This document shows positions 21,608 to 35,300 of a DNA stretch of 64,000 nt, in pieces (the stretch's first letter is position 1; every line of letters starts with the position of its first letter). Position numbers and translations under genes: made by a program. The stretch spans positions 651,001-715,000 of the forward strand of contig JACCIC010000205.1 of the NCBI GenBank assembly GCA_018907035.1. The letters are read 5' to 3'. The DNA comes from Sycobia sp. Sy_11 (lineage: Eukaryota; Arthropoda; Insecta; Hymenoptera; Epichrysomallidae). The notes under the pieces are model-generated. The model did not search any database. It was not told the origin of the DNA and worked only from the letters and a program-made list of their open reading frames with translations.

Positions 21608-23001
21608 TTCCCTCGTTTTCTCGCCGAGTATTTGGCCTGGCCCATCTATATAAAAGCGATGATATTGCCCTTTTTTTAGAATGCTATAATTATATCAAGG
21701 CTGATTTCTCTGAATAAGGATAAAAATATGTTATTTAATTTTATAGCAAATTATCTGGATTTAATTCAAACGTTGATGTGATCTTAAGTCGAGTAGATAT
21801 TTTGTAAAATACGATTCTTGATCATAGACGTACGAACAATGGATTTGTTTATTTTTCTTTAATTTTTTACGCTTAGATTTAATATTAAATTTTATTTAAA
21901 CAATTAATTAGTAGATAAATGCATGAAACCTCCAGGCAGAATCATTAAAAGTTCATAATACGCTTTTCCTATAATGAGAAATAATTATGCACCTAATTTT
22001 CTACAAAATCTCTATGGAAAGATAAATCAATATTAATATGGTAAAACAGAACAGATAAGCAAAAAGATAGTTGCGTAAATAATTAAAATTGTATTGAGAT
22101 GATTTTTTTGGCACTTGTGATATGAAATACCAGCTAAAAAGTTGCGCGTAAGTTAATTTTCACCTCGTAAGATTTACACTGCCTCGCGTTTCGTTACTGG
22201 GATTAAAAGCCGTATACGCAAGGCGATATAAGCGAATTTCGCATACGCGAGTCGAACTGAAATGTAACCGCGATTTTGTAAGTATTTTTGCAAAAAGAAT
22301 TACGATTTTAATGATCAAATATGACAGAGAAGGTTTAAGGAATGCTTATGTTATTACATTCGAGAAAATAGGAGGCTAAATGAAGAACAATAAGAAGAAT
22401 AATTTCTATCTAATCGAAGTCAATTTCTATATTTAATATAATAATAATTTCTATAGATTTAAGTCATCCCGAATGCGTAGAAGAGATCGGAGTAACGTGA
22501 CTTTCTATATTTTTGCGATTGAACGAAGTATTCTCTTAAGGTACAGTAAGCAATACTAATGGAACAGAATGGGACGCATGTAGAAATGGAATTATGTTTA
22601 ACGATGATCGATCTTTCAAATTTCTCAAAAATTCAAACTCTACTGGATGAGAAAGGAGAGGGTTTCGCTCTCTATTCTCGTTTTACTTCTTGTTCGAGAA
22701 TAACGCGCGATAATGCGCCGATAAAAGATACTGTATTCATAAGTATAATAAAAATGAATTAATGTAATACGCATTATTATACGGCACGAGGGGAATTGAG
22801 ATGAGATTTAATGTGAGTTGTATAATCAATTATTAACTATTACGTAGATAATTATTGTAATCCATTACAGATCAATTATAAACTCGCCGATAATAAACAT
22901 ATGAGCGTATTGATAATTGTGCGAGAGACGCCCACTCGTTTCATATAAACATGTATAGAAATTGATAATTAGAGCTCAATATCTTGTTGAAGTTCTAATT
23001 C

Positions 23002-23054
<53 letters not shown>

Positions 23055-24001
23055 CCCGTCTCCCTTCATTCGCTATTTGCATCCATCTCTTCCTCACTTC
23101 TCTATCTTTCTTCCTCTAAAAAATAATATGTATACGTTTGTTTGATTAATTTAAAATAAAATCACTTTTTAATCGAGCCCCCTACATGGATAACATGCAT
23201 CTATTATACTTTAACGTCAAAAAGTATAAATTTAAATGTTTTTTTTTAAATCAGCAGCTAACATGCATTTTCAGCTTTACGCTCCCCCGTCTCTCGGGAG
23301 TAAAGCGCTACATTTATAAACAGTGTACTTAGCAGTAATATCTAGTATAGAATCAAATTTTCGTCACACTGTTATTCTCAGGGTTAATTGATGTTGCTTA
23401 ATTATTATTAGATTTCTTTATTTATCTGTTTAGGAATTTATCAACGCACGCGAATTAATAAATCTATAATATTAATCATCATAACAAGACTATGATTTCG
23501 TATAATTTGATTTTTAATAATATTAATTTGATCTTTGCGTTGTATAATGAAGAGCAGCATTAAATCCTTTTCCCCTCCGGCGAACTATTCAAAAATACGC
23601 GTACAAAAATCCCCAATCCGTTCTTTGTACGTGTATAAGTACTCTTTCAATAATACCTGGTTTTATTGACTTGGAATGTTCGCGCGTACGTGATAATCGA
23701 TATCTCAGTATCGGCATAATGAAAGAAAAATATTAGAAGATTTTTTTCTTCGACATTCTCTCAATTAACAAATGGAATCAATTACTGAAAATAATTCGAT
23801 TTCAATTTGATTTTCTTCCAGATCGGCGCATACTTTGTTTTTAGAGACGTATAAAATTTACATATATATTTGTACTAATTTTCGTTTTTATTGTAGATTC
23901 GCTGATAGTAAAAAAAATTCCATTTGAAGATGTACATTTAATATATCCAATATTAAATATATAATCCTTTGCATAATGCAAGAACGGAACTTTCCGTGGT
24001 G
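20573..24001. other. Spacer with long pyrimidine microsatellites
   Basis: Holds (CA)n 21184-21197, (CT)n 21210-21275, (TC)n 21545-21595 and (TC)n 23007-23052. The small GC-richer stretch 21395-21530 between two CT tracts has an open frame without a recognised domain. The 67-codon frame at 22559-22762 is also unrecognised. Nothing else is supported. Confidence 0.55.
21210..21275 (+). repeat. (CT)n microsatellite
   Basis: About 33 CT units, among the longest pyrimidine tracts here, with a further (TC)n at 21545-21595 only 270 bp away. Confidence 0.95.
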
Positions 24002-24118
24002 TTAGCCCGTCGACAGTTCACGCGATCGCAGCGTCGGGCCACCCGTGCCGCCGGCATACTGCCCAGGCGGTAAACTCTGTCCTCCCTGCCTTCTGATCAC
24101 ATTTTCTTTTGTTTTCAT
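24002..24118 (-). CDS. Possible 38-residue small ORF, unrecognised
   Basis: ATG at 24118 to TAA at 24002. The product is Gly/Pro-rich in the middle (SLPPGQYAGGTGGPTL) with a basic start. It sits in an isolated GC-rich patch of about 90 bp within AT-rich DNA, which is why it was noticed. No signal peptide or known motif. Could equally be a noncoding GC-rich fragment or an exon of something larger. Confidence 0.2.
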   Translation of the reverse strand: MKTKENVIRRQGGQSLPPGQYAGGTGGPTLRSRELSTG

Positions 24119-24640
24119 TTTAAACTACTAATGTAAGCGCGAATACAGTATATTGTTACTACACACACAGGCATGCGCGTATACACACGCGCGCGCGCGT
24201 GATCACACACACAAAATGTTGGTATGAAGCTGTCCAGGGGGTTTTGTAATATTTCAATATTCAAAATATATATATATATATATATAGATGAAAAAAACCA
24301 GGTTGATATAGTACTCATTTTAATAACAATATAAATTAACGAATGAAGAAAATTTTTTTTAAAAATCTAGAGGATTCAAAAAAAAATTTTACAAAATTTT
24401 TTCAGGCCCGTAACAAATTCTGGATCATAATTGGAATCCGGTTTCACAATAACCTAAAATCGTTCTGTAAACTGTGCATATTTATTTATTTAAAAAAATA
24501 ACAGAGATCATTTAACTTTAAAAAGTAAAATTATTTGCACCCGATTTATAATATATAACATTTATATATAAACTTTACTTAAATAATGCAGGATAGAGGC
24601 CACGCATTAGGGGGAGGAGCGGAAGTTGATTCTTCGTGCA

Positions 24641-24699
<59 letters not shown>

Positions 24700-24975
24700 C
24701 ATTAGCGGTTGCAGGAAGTTGATCCTTTTTTGTCGCGTGAGACATTTTACACCCGCGGCGAGACGACGGATTGGGTACAAGTGTCTGCGAGAGTGATTAT
24801 AATAATTAATTTTTACACTATTCTATCGTTGAACTATTTATACTATATAAGGTTTTGAAGAGCCAACGTAATATTATTGAATATTTGAATTTATTGACAG
24901 CTTATTGTGTTCGGAAAAAGTCTGAATTTTTTTAGCATCTAATGGTCTTGGATAATTTGGTTTATTAAAAAAAAA
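24119..24975. other. Spacer with microsatellites
   Basis: Alternating CA/CG tract at 24162-24212, (AT)n at 24264-24286 and 24641-24694. No gene seen. Confidence 0.6.
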
Positions 24976-25245
24976 AACAAATTTTAGTTTTGTTTTATTT
25001 TATGCCGAAGTTTCGGATATCACTTTATTCAATTTTCACCCTCTTCTCAAGACAAACAATTCATTGAAAGGTGAAAAGTTCAAATATAAATAGTACGAAT
25101 GAACTATTAGTCAGTTATATGACTATTTATATTCGAACTTTTTACCTTTAATGGGATTTTTTGCTTTGAGAATGGATCAAATTAATCAAAATTAATGAAA
25201 ACGATATATACGTCGGCATAAAATAAAACTAAAACTGTATTTGTA
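24976..25245. repeat. Foldback (inverted-repeat) element
   Basis: Two arms of about 130 bp face each other around 25110. The left arm has TTTATTTTATGCCGA, CTTCTCAAG, and AAAGGTGAAAAGTTC; the complement of the right arm has the same blocks in the same order (TTTATTTTATGCCGA, ATTCTCAAAG, AAAGGTAAAAAGTTC). No ORF. Consistent with a MITE-like or foldback transposon. Confidence 0.6.
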
Positions 25246-25404
25246 GCAAATCAAATTATCCAGACGGTATCGGGACCTTTATAGGCTAAAAAAATTAGTA
25301 TTTTATAATACAGATAACGACTGTTCGACGGATCGGTGGCCCACCCAAGTGCAAAATGGTGACAAGGCTCCTCGGACGAAATTTCTATCTCTTTTTTAGT
25401 AATT

Positions 25405-25461
<57 letters not shown>

Positions 25462-25758
25462 CATCGGACCCGAGTAGAAAGTTGAAACGCTTGACCTTGC
25501 GCATCCTCTCGCGGTCCATCGTCGTTCGTCTTAGGGCGCAGCGACACGCGCACGTGTTTACAGTAAAGTCAGGCACGCGAACACGCATTTTTTACCGGTC
25601 TTGAACCAACCGAATGACTACCAACCTCCCGATAGTCCCAATTCGTTCCGCGAGTCCCTCTGTTCCTGTACATCTATACAGAAGCGCGCATGCGCATACA
25701 ATTATGCACAGTGTGCCGTTAGCGCGTTCCTATACCTTGCGATCCGTTCTGGCGATGT

Positions 25759-25782
25759 ACGCGCGCGCGCGCGCGCGCGTGC
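25759..25782 (+). repeat. (GC)n alternating tract
   Basis: Twenty-four bases of alternating purine-pyrimidine rich in GC, a typical Z-DNA-forming sequence. Confidence 0.85.
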
Positions 25783-25913
25783 AGTCGCAGAGTCAGTATA
25801 AATATGATGTATGAGAGAAGAAAGAGGAAAAAAAAGGGAGACAGTGGGACGAGATGAGACCGGGGTTCTTTTGACTGAATCTTTCCGCCCAGGACTAACA
25901 GTCAAAGTATAAC

Positions 25914-25960
<47 letters not shown>

Positions 25961-26752
25961 GCACGTATACACTTCTAATACATGCGTGCGTGCATCCTCT
26001 CACCCTTAATACGAGCATCGGGGGTGTCGTATATACGTATATACAGCATGGGATGTTTACATAGGTATCGTTAACTGGCGCCGACACGACGATTTCCCGC
26101 GTTATTTTCACCGCGTACAGATCGAGAGAGGGAGCGAGACACAGAGAGAGTGAGGGGGGTGGGGGAGCCGTTTAGGTGGCGCGAGCGGGGGCGTTTGCCC
26201 GGTTCGTTTCGGTGGGCGTGGATTTGGGGCGAGGGGGGGGGCTGGCTCGCGACACTTTACGAGCCCCGTACGCGGAAGAGGTGTATATGGCGGAGGGCCC
26301 TACCGCGGAGGTCGCGACCCGCGGCATATACATAGCGGCAACACGCGGAGCCGTGTAATTGTCCTCTTTTCTATACATATATACGTATATGTACGCGTAA
26401 CGTACGCGCATGGGAAAAAAAAATTACCGCTCGGCCGCGCCGGGAAGAGGGGCGATTAGGGGGAGGGGGAGGATGATTTGCAAGATGACATATATATGCG
26501 CATGGACATTTGGCCGTTACATCGTCGGCGTTTTTGTAGTGTATGTGATGTATTGATGGCTCTGGTGGGATTTTGTTTCCTTCTTCTTTCTCTTCTTTTT
26601 TTTGTTTTTTTTTTGTTTTTTTTTTTTTTGGAGAATCATATTATGCCAGACGGAATGGAAGAGTTAAAGTGGACGCGACGGGTGCAGTAGAAATATGAGA
26701 AAGTCGTCCGCGTTGGAGGAAATGCATTATAATCTAGTAGATGGGCACATAT

Positions 26753-26759
<7 letters not shown>

Positions 26760-26823
<64 letters not shown>
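26760..26823 (+). repeat. (AT)n microsatellite
   Basis: Thirty-two uninterrupted AT units, preceded by a short TG run; among the longest (AT)n tracts of the window. Confidence 0.95.
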
Positions 26824-26827
<4 letters not shown>

Positions 26828-28707
26828 AACGTCGACGTCGCAAATGCTCCGATATAATACTCGAATACAATATTTATTACTTATGTTCGCCGGTCTTTCA
26901 TATACATAAACTAAATTATTTAGTGAGCAAAATTTTTCGCTACTTGCCAGATGGACAAACGGTTTTAGTACAAATCAAGCGTTCTTCTCGCGCGGCAAAA
27001 TTAAAAAATCAACTTACAATAGTCGATATACGAGTGGTCCTTTTGTTATTTACTTATCAATGCATGTCCATAATAATTTATATATATATATATATAAACT
27101 TGTTTGAATTTGAATATAAGATACACTAGAACATATGAAAAAAAGCCTTATTGAATGATTTATGAACAATCATTAACATTTCGTCAAAAACTGAATAGCG
27201 TTCGATTATAGCGATTGAATGTCCATAAACCCGTTACTCGCGAACGTTTTCAACATTCATTGACCTTCATCACTGAAAAGTTATTAAAATATCTTCGTGT
27301 GACTATTTTTTTTTTTTTTTTTAAAGCGTGCGTTGCATTCCAATGTCATAATCTTTCATAGAATTTCATACGTGGATGAATTTAAATTAGCGCTGTATTA
27401 GAAAAAGGATATTATTAGGAAAAAATTAAAAAATCAAAATCAAATTGAATAGATCGTCGAAAAATTGTTGTCTATTTTAAAAATATTCATTTTCAACGCT
27501 GAATCATTGCAACTTATAATTGATCCCTCCTTTTATTCGCATCTATCCTACATACGGCCGCCGAGTTTCGCATGGATCGAGAATGTTTGAGAAAAAAAAG
27601 CACCTCTTTCGCGCGGTCTACGGCATCGCCCATGCGACGATCGGAGGATAAAGTCGAGCTTCAATTCGAACTTCAATGCGTATCAAAGTGCATCGTTCTG
27701 CGCTTTAGTTCGACACTTGGTGCTTTCTTAAGAGCCGATCGTAAACCATGTGGAGCCAATTCATATGGGGCGGGGGGATGGGGGAGGGCGATTTCGCCGA
27801 AAGAATACGACCACGAACTACGTGGGCGGTGGAAGTCTGTGCAATTCGTAAGATTTTTCTCGTTACATATTACATACCAAGGTACTTGCATTAAAATGTT
27901 CGCGCACCGTTGGTAAACTGGCCAAAAGTATGCAACGACTTGAGAATGTTATCATCACGTATGAGTGTCGATGTACAAAGATTACGCCCGCGAGGCTCTT
28001 TCGGATATCCATAATAATCAATAAAGCAGGTAAATTCGTGTGAAATTTGTTGGATTATCGATAATGACAAACCGTCCCCGCAATTGACTGGAATAGGCAA
28101 AAGCGTCTATAATATAAATAATTGTTTTTGGGTCCGAAAAATTTATAACGAAATTCTTACCGATAAATTGTATTGCTAAAAGGCGGGTAAAGGTATCTTT
28201 GCCCCTGTTGAATCTCGTAAGTTACGTCTGTAAATTGTACTTGGAAATTGCACTGCAGAAAAACCTACGTAGTTATACTTTTTTATCATCACAGCCGTTA
28301 TGCTTATATATTTGCGCTTAATTATCGTCTCATCTATAATCGCATTAATCACAAATTTGGCCTTGGCCATACTTTGAGCTTTAAAAAATCATTTTTTTTT
28401 CACGAAAACTTTACATATTACTGCAATTTAAGATACAAATATTCGCTTTTCTTTAGAATTTTCTAATTAAAAAATAATTGCATATTTCAACAAATAATTT
28501 ATACTTTTTGTCGTTCGTTGTAAGACAACTCGTTGTAAGACTGCTTCTGTTCTATTCTTATTACGAACATTTAACACCCACAGGCAGTAGATCTTTTTTT
28601 ATGTGAAAGGTATCAGTCTAGTTTTACGATAAAAGCAAAAATTCGTAGGTGAATGCGCGAAGTAGTTGATGTACGAGTAAAATAAGAATGGCGGAATGAG
28701 ACAAATG

Positions 28708-28920
28708 AAAAATTGTATTTATGCCGACTGTTCTGATGAAATTAATAAATATTTTTATCGGTCTTGCAGTCTTTATACTATAATATATTATACACAAAAT
28801 AACGACAGTCAGACAGACTTGCCCTGTTTATTATCACCCCCCGTCGAATCTGAAGTAGAACTTCTTACTAAAAATAAAAATCTAATAAAAATAATAAAAG
28901 TAAGTTATATTCTACGTTAC
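28708..28920 (+). repeat. Dispersed inverted-repeat family, single arm
   Basis: Collinear with the left arm of the element at 53766-54009: shared blocks are ATCGGTCTTGCAGTC, ACTATAATATATTA, and ATTATCACCCCC followed by GAATCTGAAGTAGA. The 75-codon frame through this copy is not shared by the others, so it is probably chance. Confidence 0.6.
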
Positions 28921-29826
28921 TAAAGGACAAAGAAAGGAATGATAAAAGAAATATATTTATATATTGTGCAATTCTGTGCATCCGTTAAAAATATGCCGAA
29001 AAGTCGAAAGCAATGATCGGCGAAATTATAACCGGACGTAAACAGTCGTTAACTCCACGATCAATGAATGATAGCTTGCCAAGACAAAAAAAAAAAAAAA
29101 AACAAAACAAACAGTAAACTGAAGTCAACTGATATTTGAAAGATAAATCTTTGTCAAATCGTATAAATGTATAAATATAATTTTTAATTGCATAAAGCCC
29201 ATAAAACCAAATGAAGAATTTTAGTACTGATTGGGGTAAATTTTCTTGATGCTCAATGTTAATATTTATTATTCAAGTTTCGCAGATACATCAGCACACT
29301 TGATGAAAATACCCGACTTAATTATCAAATATCTATTTACTCTGTATGGTTATGATCGTAGCTCATAAATTATTGGTAAAAATGAGAACTGTTGCTTTCT
29401 ATACCTTGTATTTCTGATATTGCAGCCAATTTTAAGTAAATTATTATTATTGTGTTTTTTCTCTACATAAGCGACATGCCTTACGGTAGATATTCCTGTT
29501 TCAAACCGATATACTTTTGCCATTTTTTTAGAAATCGAAATTTGAATAAATTCTAAAGGCCTTCCATTAATTAAAAATTTTTTATTTATTTTCAATCAAA
29601 AAATATTTTAACAGATTTCTTAGAAAATAAAAAAAATTACGCGAGAGAGGAAAAGGGATTAAAAAAGGATAATAATTTAACTCTGCAGTTTAGCAACAAC
29701 TCCGTATAATAGAGAGATATAGATTAGAATTAAAAGATGGGCAAGAAATTTTTTATAAGAAGTAATATTTGTTAAAAATTTTTTTCCTTTTGATTCTAAT
29801 TATTATTAGTAACAAATTCGCGAACA

Positions 29827-29870
<44 letters not shown>

Positions 29871-30158
29871 CACATATATAGCAACTCATACAACTACAGA
29901 GTACGAGAAGAATAAAATATATGTTTTGATAGTCCATCAACGACTCTTCACTTGTCGGATTATGCTTGAGCGTATACGCGTATATACATTGAATATTATA
30001 TATAGACATACTAGTATATACATATATCAGTGCACAGCTTGATGTTAATCTCTTGAGAGCGACTCTCCGACATGCTGTCTACTTTGTTTCAATTTCTTAA
30101 ACAATCCTTAACATCGATATATTATGCTCGTGTACGCCTTTACTGATATACATGCGCG

Positions 30159-30200
<42 letters not shown>

Positions 30201-30544
30201 TCGGTCGAAATTGCGAATTTACTTTTATAAAAATTTATAATTAACAAAAATTGCTTGCGTTTATAATCGCCTGCAATAGGTATAAGTATTTGACCCTCCG
30301 AAGACTATTCGGCGGGAAACTGAAGCGCGAAGGGAAGACGCGCAACGCGGGTATATGAAGTGATCATAAGATCATACCAACGATTCTCCCTACCGACGAG
30401 TGTAAAGTCAATATTTAGATTTAATTCTGTAAGCCCAGTGATCCATTCGAACAGAAAGCACTGCTATGAAAAAAAAACTCAATGCAATTCACGAGTTCTT
30501 ATATTAAGTTTGTAACAAATCTTCTGGTTTTGATCAAATGCATA

Positions 30545-30594
<50 letters not shown>

Positions 30595-30775
30595 CATTTT
30601 TTGTGAAAAACTATTTTATTGAGCACAAACCTTTACATTATGAATGTCATTGCAAAGTTAATATAAATACTGAATATAGTTTTTTTGTTTTTTTATTATT
30701 TTTTTTCTTTTTCATAATAATATCATAAAAAATTTTATAAATTTAAAGAGACGTTGTGAAAGATGTTTCTTTTAC

Positions 30776-30816
<41 letters not shown>

Positions 30817-30908
30817 CAAAGAAATGTAATTCAGCAATCGATGAAAAAATTAATTTTTTTACACTTACGCGCCTATATGAATATGAAGGCATATATGAAA
30901 GACCCACG

Positions 30909-30963
<55 letters not shown>

Positions 30964-32219
30964 CTACTGACGCTTGAGAACTTTGGGAAACGCGGGACTC
31001 AAGAGGCTTCACTGTCTTACTTACATGACAAACACTTCAAGAGACGAAGACGGGGGGGGGGCTGAAGAAAGTGCATATACGCTCTCAATGATTTATTCAT
31101 CCTTCCTGCCAAAAGAAGAAGTCGGACTTTTTTTCCTCAACCAAGCTCAAATTTTTCTCATACATCTAATATATGATATTTTGTGTGTGTGTGAGCGCGT
31201 GTATGTTTGTATATATGTATACTTTTTATCTTTATCCTCGTGCAATATTGGATATGGACATATTAGGCGTCGAATCAAATAAGACAATAGATGGTATAGT
31301 TTGATTTCAAATTCTTATTTATTATTTATACGTATATTTTTTGTGGATTTGTTGATCGTAACTATATGGATTAACAATAATTTATGTATAAATTACATTT
31401 TTTTTTACAAAATTTATACAGATTTTTCTAAGCAAACTCGACGTAATGATGGATTTTATTAAGGATGGGCCAGTACGGTACATGGAGTACATTTCTTTCA
31501 TTGCTGCTTATTTTCTTTGGTATAAATATATTCCGTATATAAATGAAACAACTCAACGCTCTTTAAGATATAAGAAAGAGAAGTCGTATTTTATTTACAT
31601 GATATAGTCAGATTTTCTTTTTATAGAATATATATATAACCATTGAGATCGGTATGGCACGCATTCACAGTGATTTTATTTACAAAGCTCTTAGCGTATT
31701 AAAGCTGCAAGGTATATTTATATATAAAGTGTAAAAACTTAAAGTTTACAATCTACATGAAATGAATCATAAGCGTTGCTCATTTTTACAATCTATTTTC
31801 ATAAGTATATCGGCGTTAACCTCGTGAGTGAGAATTGCCTTTTTTCTCGTCATAATATATATTTTTTATACATGTATATATATTATTCGCCTCCATTTCC
31901 CATACAGTGAATATCGCTTTACAAGCGATTCGCGCGTGCGCAATATCTCCGCTCGCGGAGCATCTTCGCCGTAACGTAATGTATGTATAAACAACGCTCG
32001 TCCATCGAATTTTCTTCTTTTTTTTTTTTTTTCAGCGCGAGCTTCCCAAATCATTATTGCGCGCACTGTGCTTTGGCAAAAGATCCCGTCCACGAGACCG
32101 ACATGCGCGGTGTATTCATAATACGCCTGTCGCGCGTATTCTACGATCCCGTGGTACAATAATACGTTAATGTGTATATGATCCCGAATTTTCGAGACCG
32201 CGACGCAGTTGGGACGCCT
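28921..32219. other. Region downstream of Hand (includes its 3' UTR)
   Basis: (AT)n at 29829-29869, 30548-30592, 30778-30812 and 30912-30962; (GC)n(AC)n compound at 30153-30197; poly-A 29088-29101; G-run near 31053. Minus-strand AATAAA signals occur at 31680-31675 among others, so the Hand 3' UTR may end near there; the exact site cannot be set. No other gene. Confidence 0.5.
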
Positions 32220-32354
32220 CTATTGCAGTTGGCCGGCGGGCTCGTGCTTCAGTTCGAGGGCCCACATGTGCTGCGGCCAGCCTGTACGGCCCTTGGTCTT
32301 GGTCGCCTCCTCCGGATGATGATGCAGCCCGATCGCGCGCGCGACCACGTCGCT
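32220..32354 (-). CDS. Hand: Hand exon 3 (C-terminal signature)
   Basis: Acceptor GTGTTTCAG at 32355; 44 codons then TAG. Encodes [20 protein letters not shown] followed by the conserved [15 protein letters not shown] motif and HEPAGQLQ. The intron position, between the bHLH exon and this motif, matches vertebrate HAND genes. Too short to stand out as an ORF by itself. Confidence 0.95.
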   Translation of the reverse strand, partial: SDVVARAIGLHHHPEEATKTKGRTGWPQHMWALELKHEPAGQLQ

Positions 32355-35300
32355 CTGAAACACAGATATCAATTATGCGCCCGTAATCGGAATTTTTTTT
32401 TCGTCTTTGTTTTGGTTCATCATTTTCCAACCCCGTTGATATTTATGGTTCATCCTTCGGTAAGATTAGATCGGTCCGGCATGTGCATGCGCGTGGCAGG
32501 GTAAAAAGCGATCGCGATAATTTTCACACGAAGTCGATACGTAGTTTCGATTCGAGGTATTATACTGTAGTTTTTTTACGTGTGACATGTGCAGGATTAG
32601 ATTTTGTGGGATAAATGAGATACATATACTGACTGTAGGTTCGTTAAACCCCTCGTACGAGACTCAAACTTTTGTGATGTCAGAGTGCAAACATTATTTT
32701 TAGCTATGTAGTAACGATTCGCCAAAGTCTCGAAAGTGTATATGTGTTCTTGTTGATTTGCAAAATTTGAAATGCGTCGGGCTTTTCGTCGCGACTGCTT
32801 GGAAGGGTGGAAGTTTCCGAAGGGGGCGTCGATGTATTACATAATCTATCATATACATTTTACGATTTGTACAGTTATTTGTCATTTGCTTAGAAGATAG
32901 ATTTTCTTTTTTTTCTTTTTTTAAAGAGAAGAAAATTTGGAAGAAGTTTTTCCAATTAACCGATTATCGTATTATACGTTCATAATTATAACATTTTAAT
33001 GCTTAAAAATTGAAATCTTCTTAACTATAATTGATAAATTCAATTGTCGCTACAACTTTAAAGCTACTTTCACATTTTATACCCCCCAAAAAAGTATTAT
33101 TAAATTGGATAAAAGAAACGTTTACGAACCATCGATTGCTACTTCCAAGGACAACATGATCTGACAATTAGTAGTTAGCGTACAAATTTTTTCTTTCAAT
33201 TTCAATAATCTTATCTTTTTTTTTAATTTAAATTTAATATTCAATCCTGCAGAGCGCTAGCGACATTTGAACGATTCAGAACGAACAAAGAGAAATTGTT
33301 AAGAAGTGTTCACGCATTGCGACAAGAATATCCGAAAGATAGTGAACACATTTGGGTGCTTCCGCAGAAACGATTCAGCAATTCCGCGCTTAACTTGGCT
33401 TAATCAATAAACTAGAGGATTTGATACCAGTACAAGAAGAATTAGAACAGAGCTAGTTAAAAACTGTCGTTGTTTACTTGATACGTTTGCGTTATACGTT
33501 ATTGTAAGACTATGCGTCAAAGGAAGTTTAAGTAGGAAGATGATCCACAATATTGTTCATGAAATATTTACAACGTACATGCTAATTTGATCTAAATGTT
33601 TTAAGAAATTTTTTAATAATCTAACTGAACTTTGCCAAATGCTGGATATTTTTCCTAATGGGTTACAAATATTTTAGTCAGAACACTTAACATTTAAATA
33701 TCATGACCAAATAAACTGTTTTATTACACCGCGATCGATCGGTATAAAATTTTATTTGACATTTGGTAAATATAGAGAAAAGAAGAAAATATTATGACCA
33801 TCAGAATAAACTATGCTTAATACCATTGGCATTGGTCTTTAAAAAATATCTAGAACTTTCAAATATATTTGCTATTATTACAAAAATATTGAACAATTTA
33901 ATCTTAATAAAAACATTGTATCATTTTTTCAAAGAATTTTCTAGAAATCCACTTGGATCCCGTAAATGTATAAATAAAATTTGCGCTTCTTATTGTTCCA
34001 TTTTGGCAGTACCTGACAATATTTCTAGCATATTAGAAAATATTATCTTAGTGCAATTCAATTCTTATGAAGATCATAAACTTCTAGGAAATCAAAAAAT
34101 CTTCAATCACGTTGTAGATCAATTTAACGGTTTAGAACAGAATGGTATAATTCTTAATATTGATGGTTTGGTAATAAATATATATATATTTTATTCTTGC
34201 GTTTATAGCAGACGATCATTTAGGACTAAATATGATATTGGAATTTAGTAGAAGTTTTAAGGCAACTCATCGTTGTAGAATCTGTATGGTATCAAAATCT
34301 GATTTGAAAAACCGTAAAAATATTAGGAACTGATAGTGACAACTAAATAGAACATTGTCAACAAAAAGTTTTGGAGTTCAAGAAAAATCAATATTTAATA
34401 ACAGTCCTAATTATAATGTTTGTGAAATTATTTCTGTAGACGTAATACATAATTTAGTTGAGGGAGTTTGTAGATACAATGTAGTAAAAATGAATGTTGA
34501 ACCATGTGATAAATTCAAATTACATAAATATAGATCTTAATGAAGTTAAATGGTAGAATAAAATGACATAATAGCGTATCACCAGATAAAAATATTCAAA
34601 AAATACCAATAGATTCCGAGAGTTATGAATAATATCGATAGGATAGGATATCTTATACTTAGAAGCGAAAAGTTTAGAAATTATATTTAATTACGACGAT
34701 CAATTTTGCGCATTTGAAGTACAAAAATCATCGATGGAGGATATGTAAATAAGAAGGATTTTGACAAGTATCAAATTTATAAAATTCAAATAATGTCAGA
34801 TTCAAAATTATATATTATATATCATAAATCATTATACTCAAAGTGAATTCAATGCAATAATTCTTAAAACGTTTAAAACTGTCTCCAATATTTTTTATTA
34901 TTTGTTCCAGAAGTATAATTTTTTTATCATTCTTCTAATTAGCATCACAATTTTGTTGTCATTTCATATTTATGTAATTTAATTTTAAGGATTTTATATT
35001 GTCTAGATGTTTGTCTTTTTTGAAATGTATTTAATAATAAGAAAATAGTTTAAAATAAAAAATATTATTTAAAGTAAAAAATGTAACGTTTATCGTATTA
35101 AAATGAAAGAACTAATATACAAAATCAAAGGAATTATTTACTTAATTTGAATAATAAGCAAATTGTAATTGAACATAAAAATAAAAAATAAAAATTGATT
35201 TTTATTTTTTCATACATGTATATATATTAAAGTCAAAGAATTTTTAAATAATTAATTTAAATAAATTAAATTTATTAAATAATCTCAATAGATATACAAA

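Larger units (their letters stand above)
25246..28707. other. Spacer with GC-rich islands and microsatellites
   Basis: (AT)n at 25412-25457, 25918-25955, 26760-26823 and 27080-27096; (GC)n at 25759-25782; poly-T-rich patch 26598-26630 and 27307-27322. GC-rich, CpG-rich DNA occupies 25460-25780 and 26090-26480, with open frames on both strands but no domain. The moderately GC-rich block 27550-27850 has a 114-codon frame without recognisable similarity. Confidence 0.5.

Noticed and set aside
20515..24000. Hsp83/Hsp90 gene downstream of the heat-shock-like promoter
   Set aside because: No long coding frame follows in any of the six frames.
26695..27129. 144-codon ORF with a long Tyr-Ile run
   Set aside because: It is mostly (AT)n translation, like many other frames in the window, with no domain in the rest.
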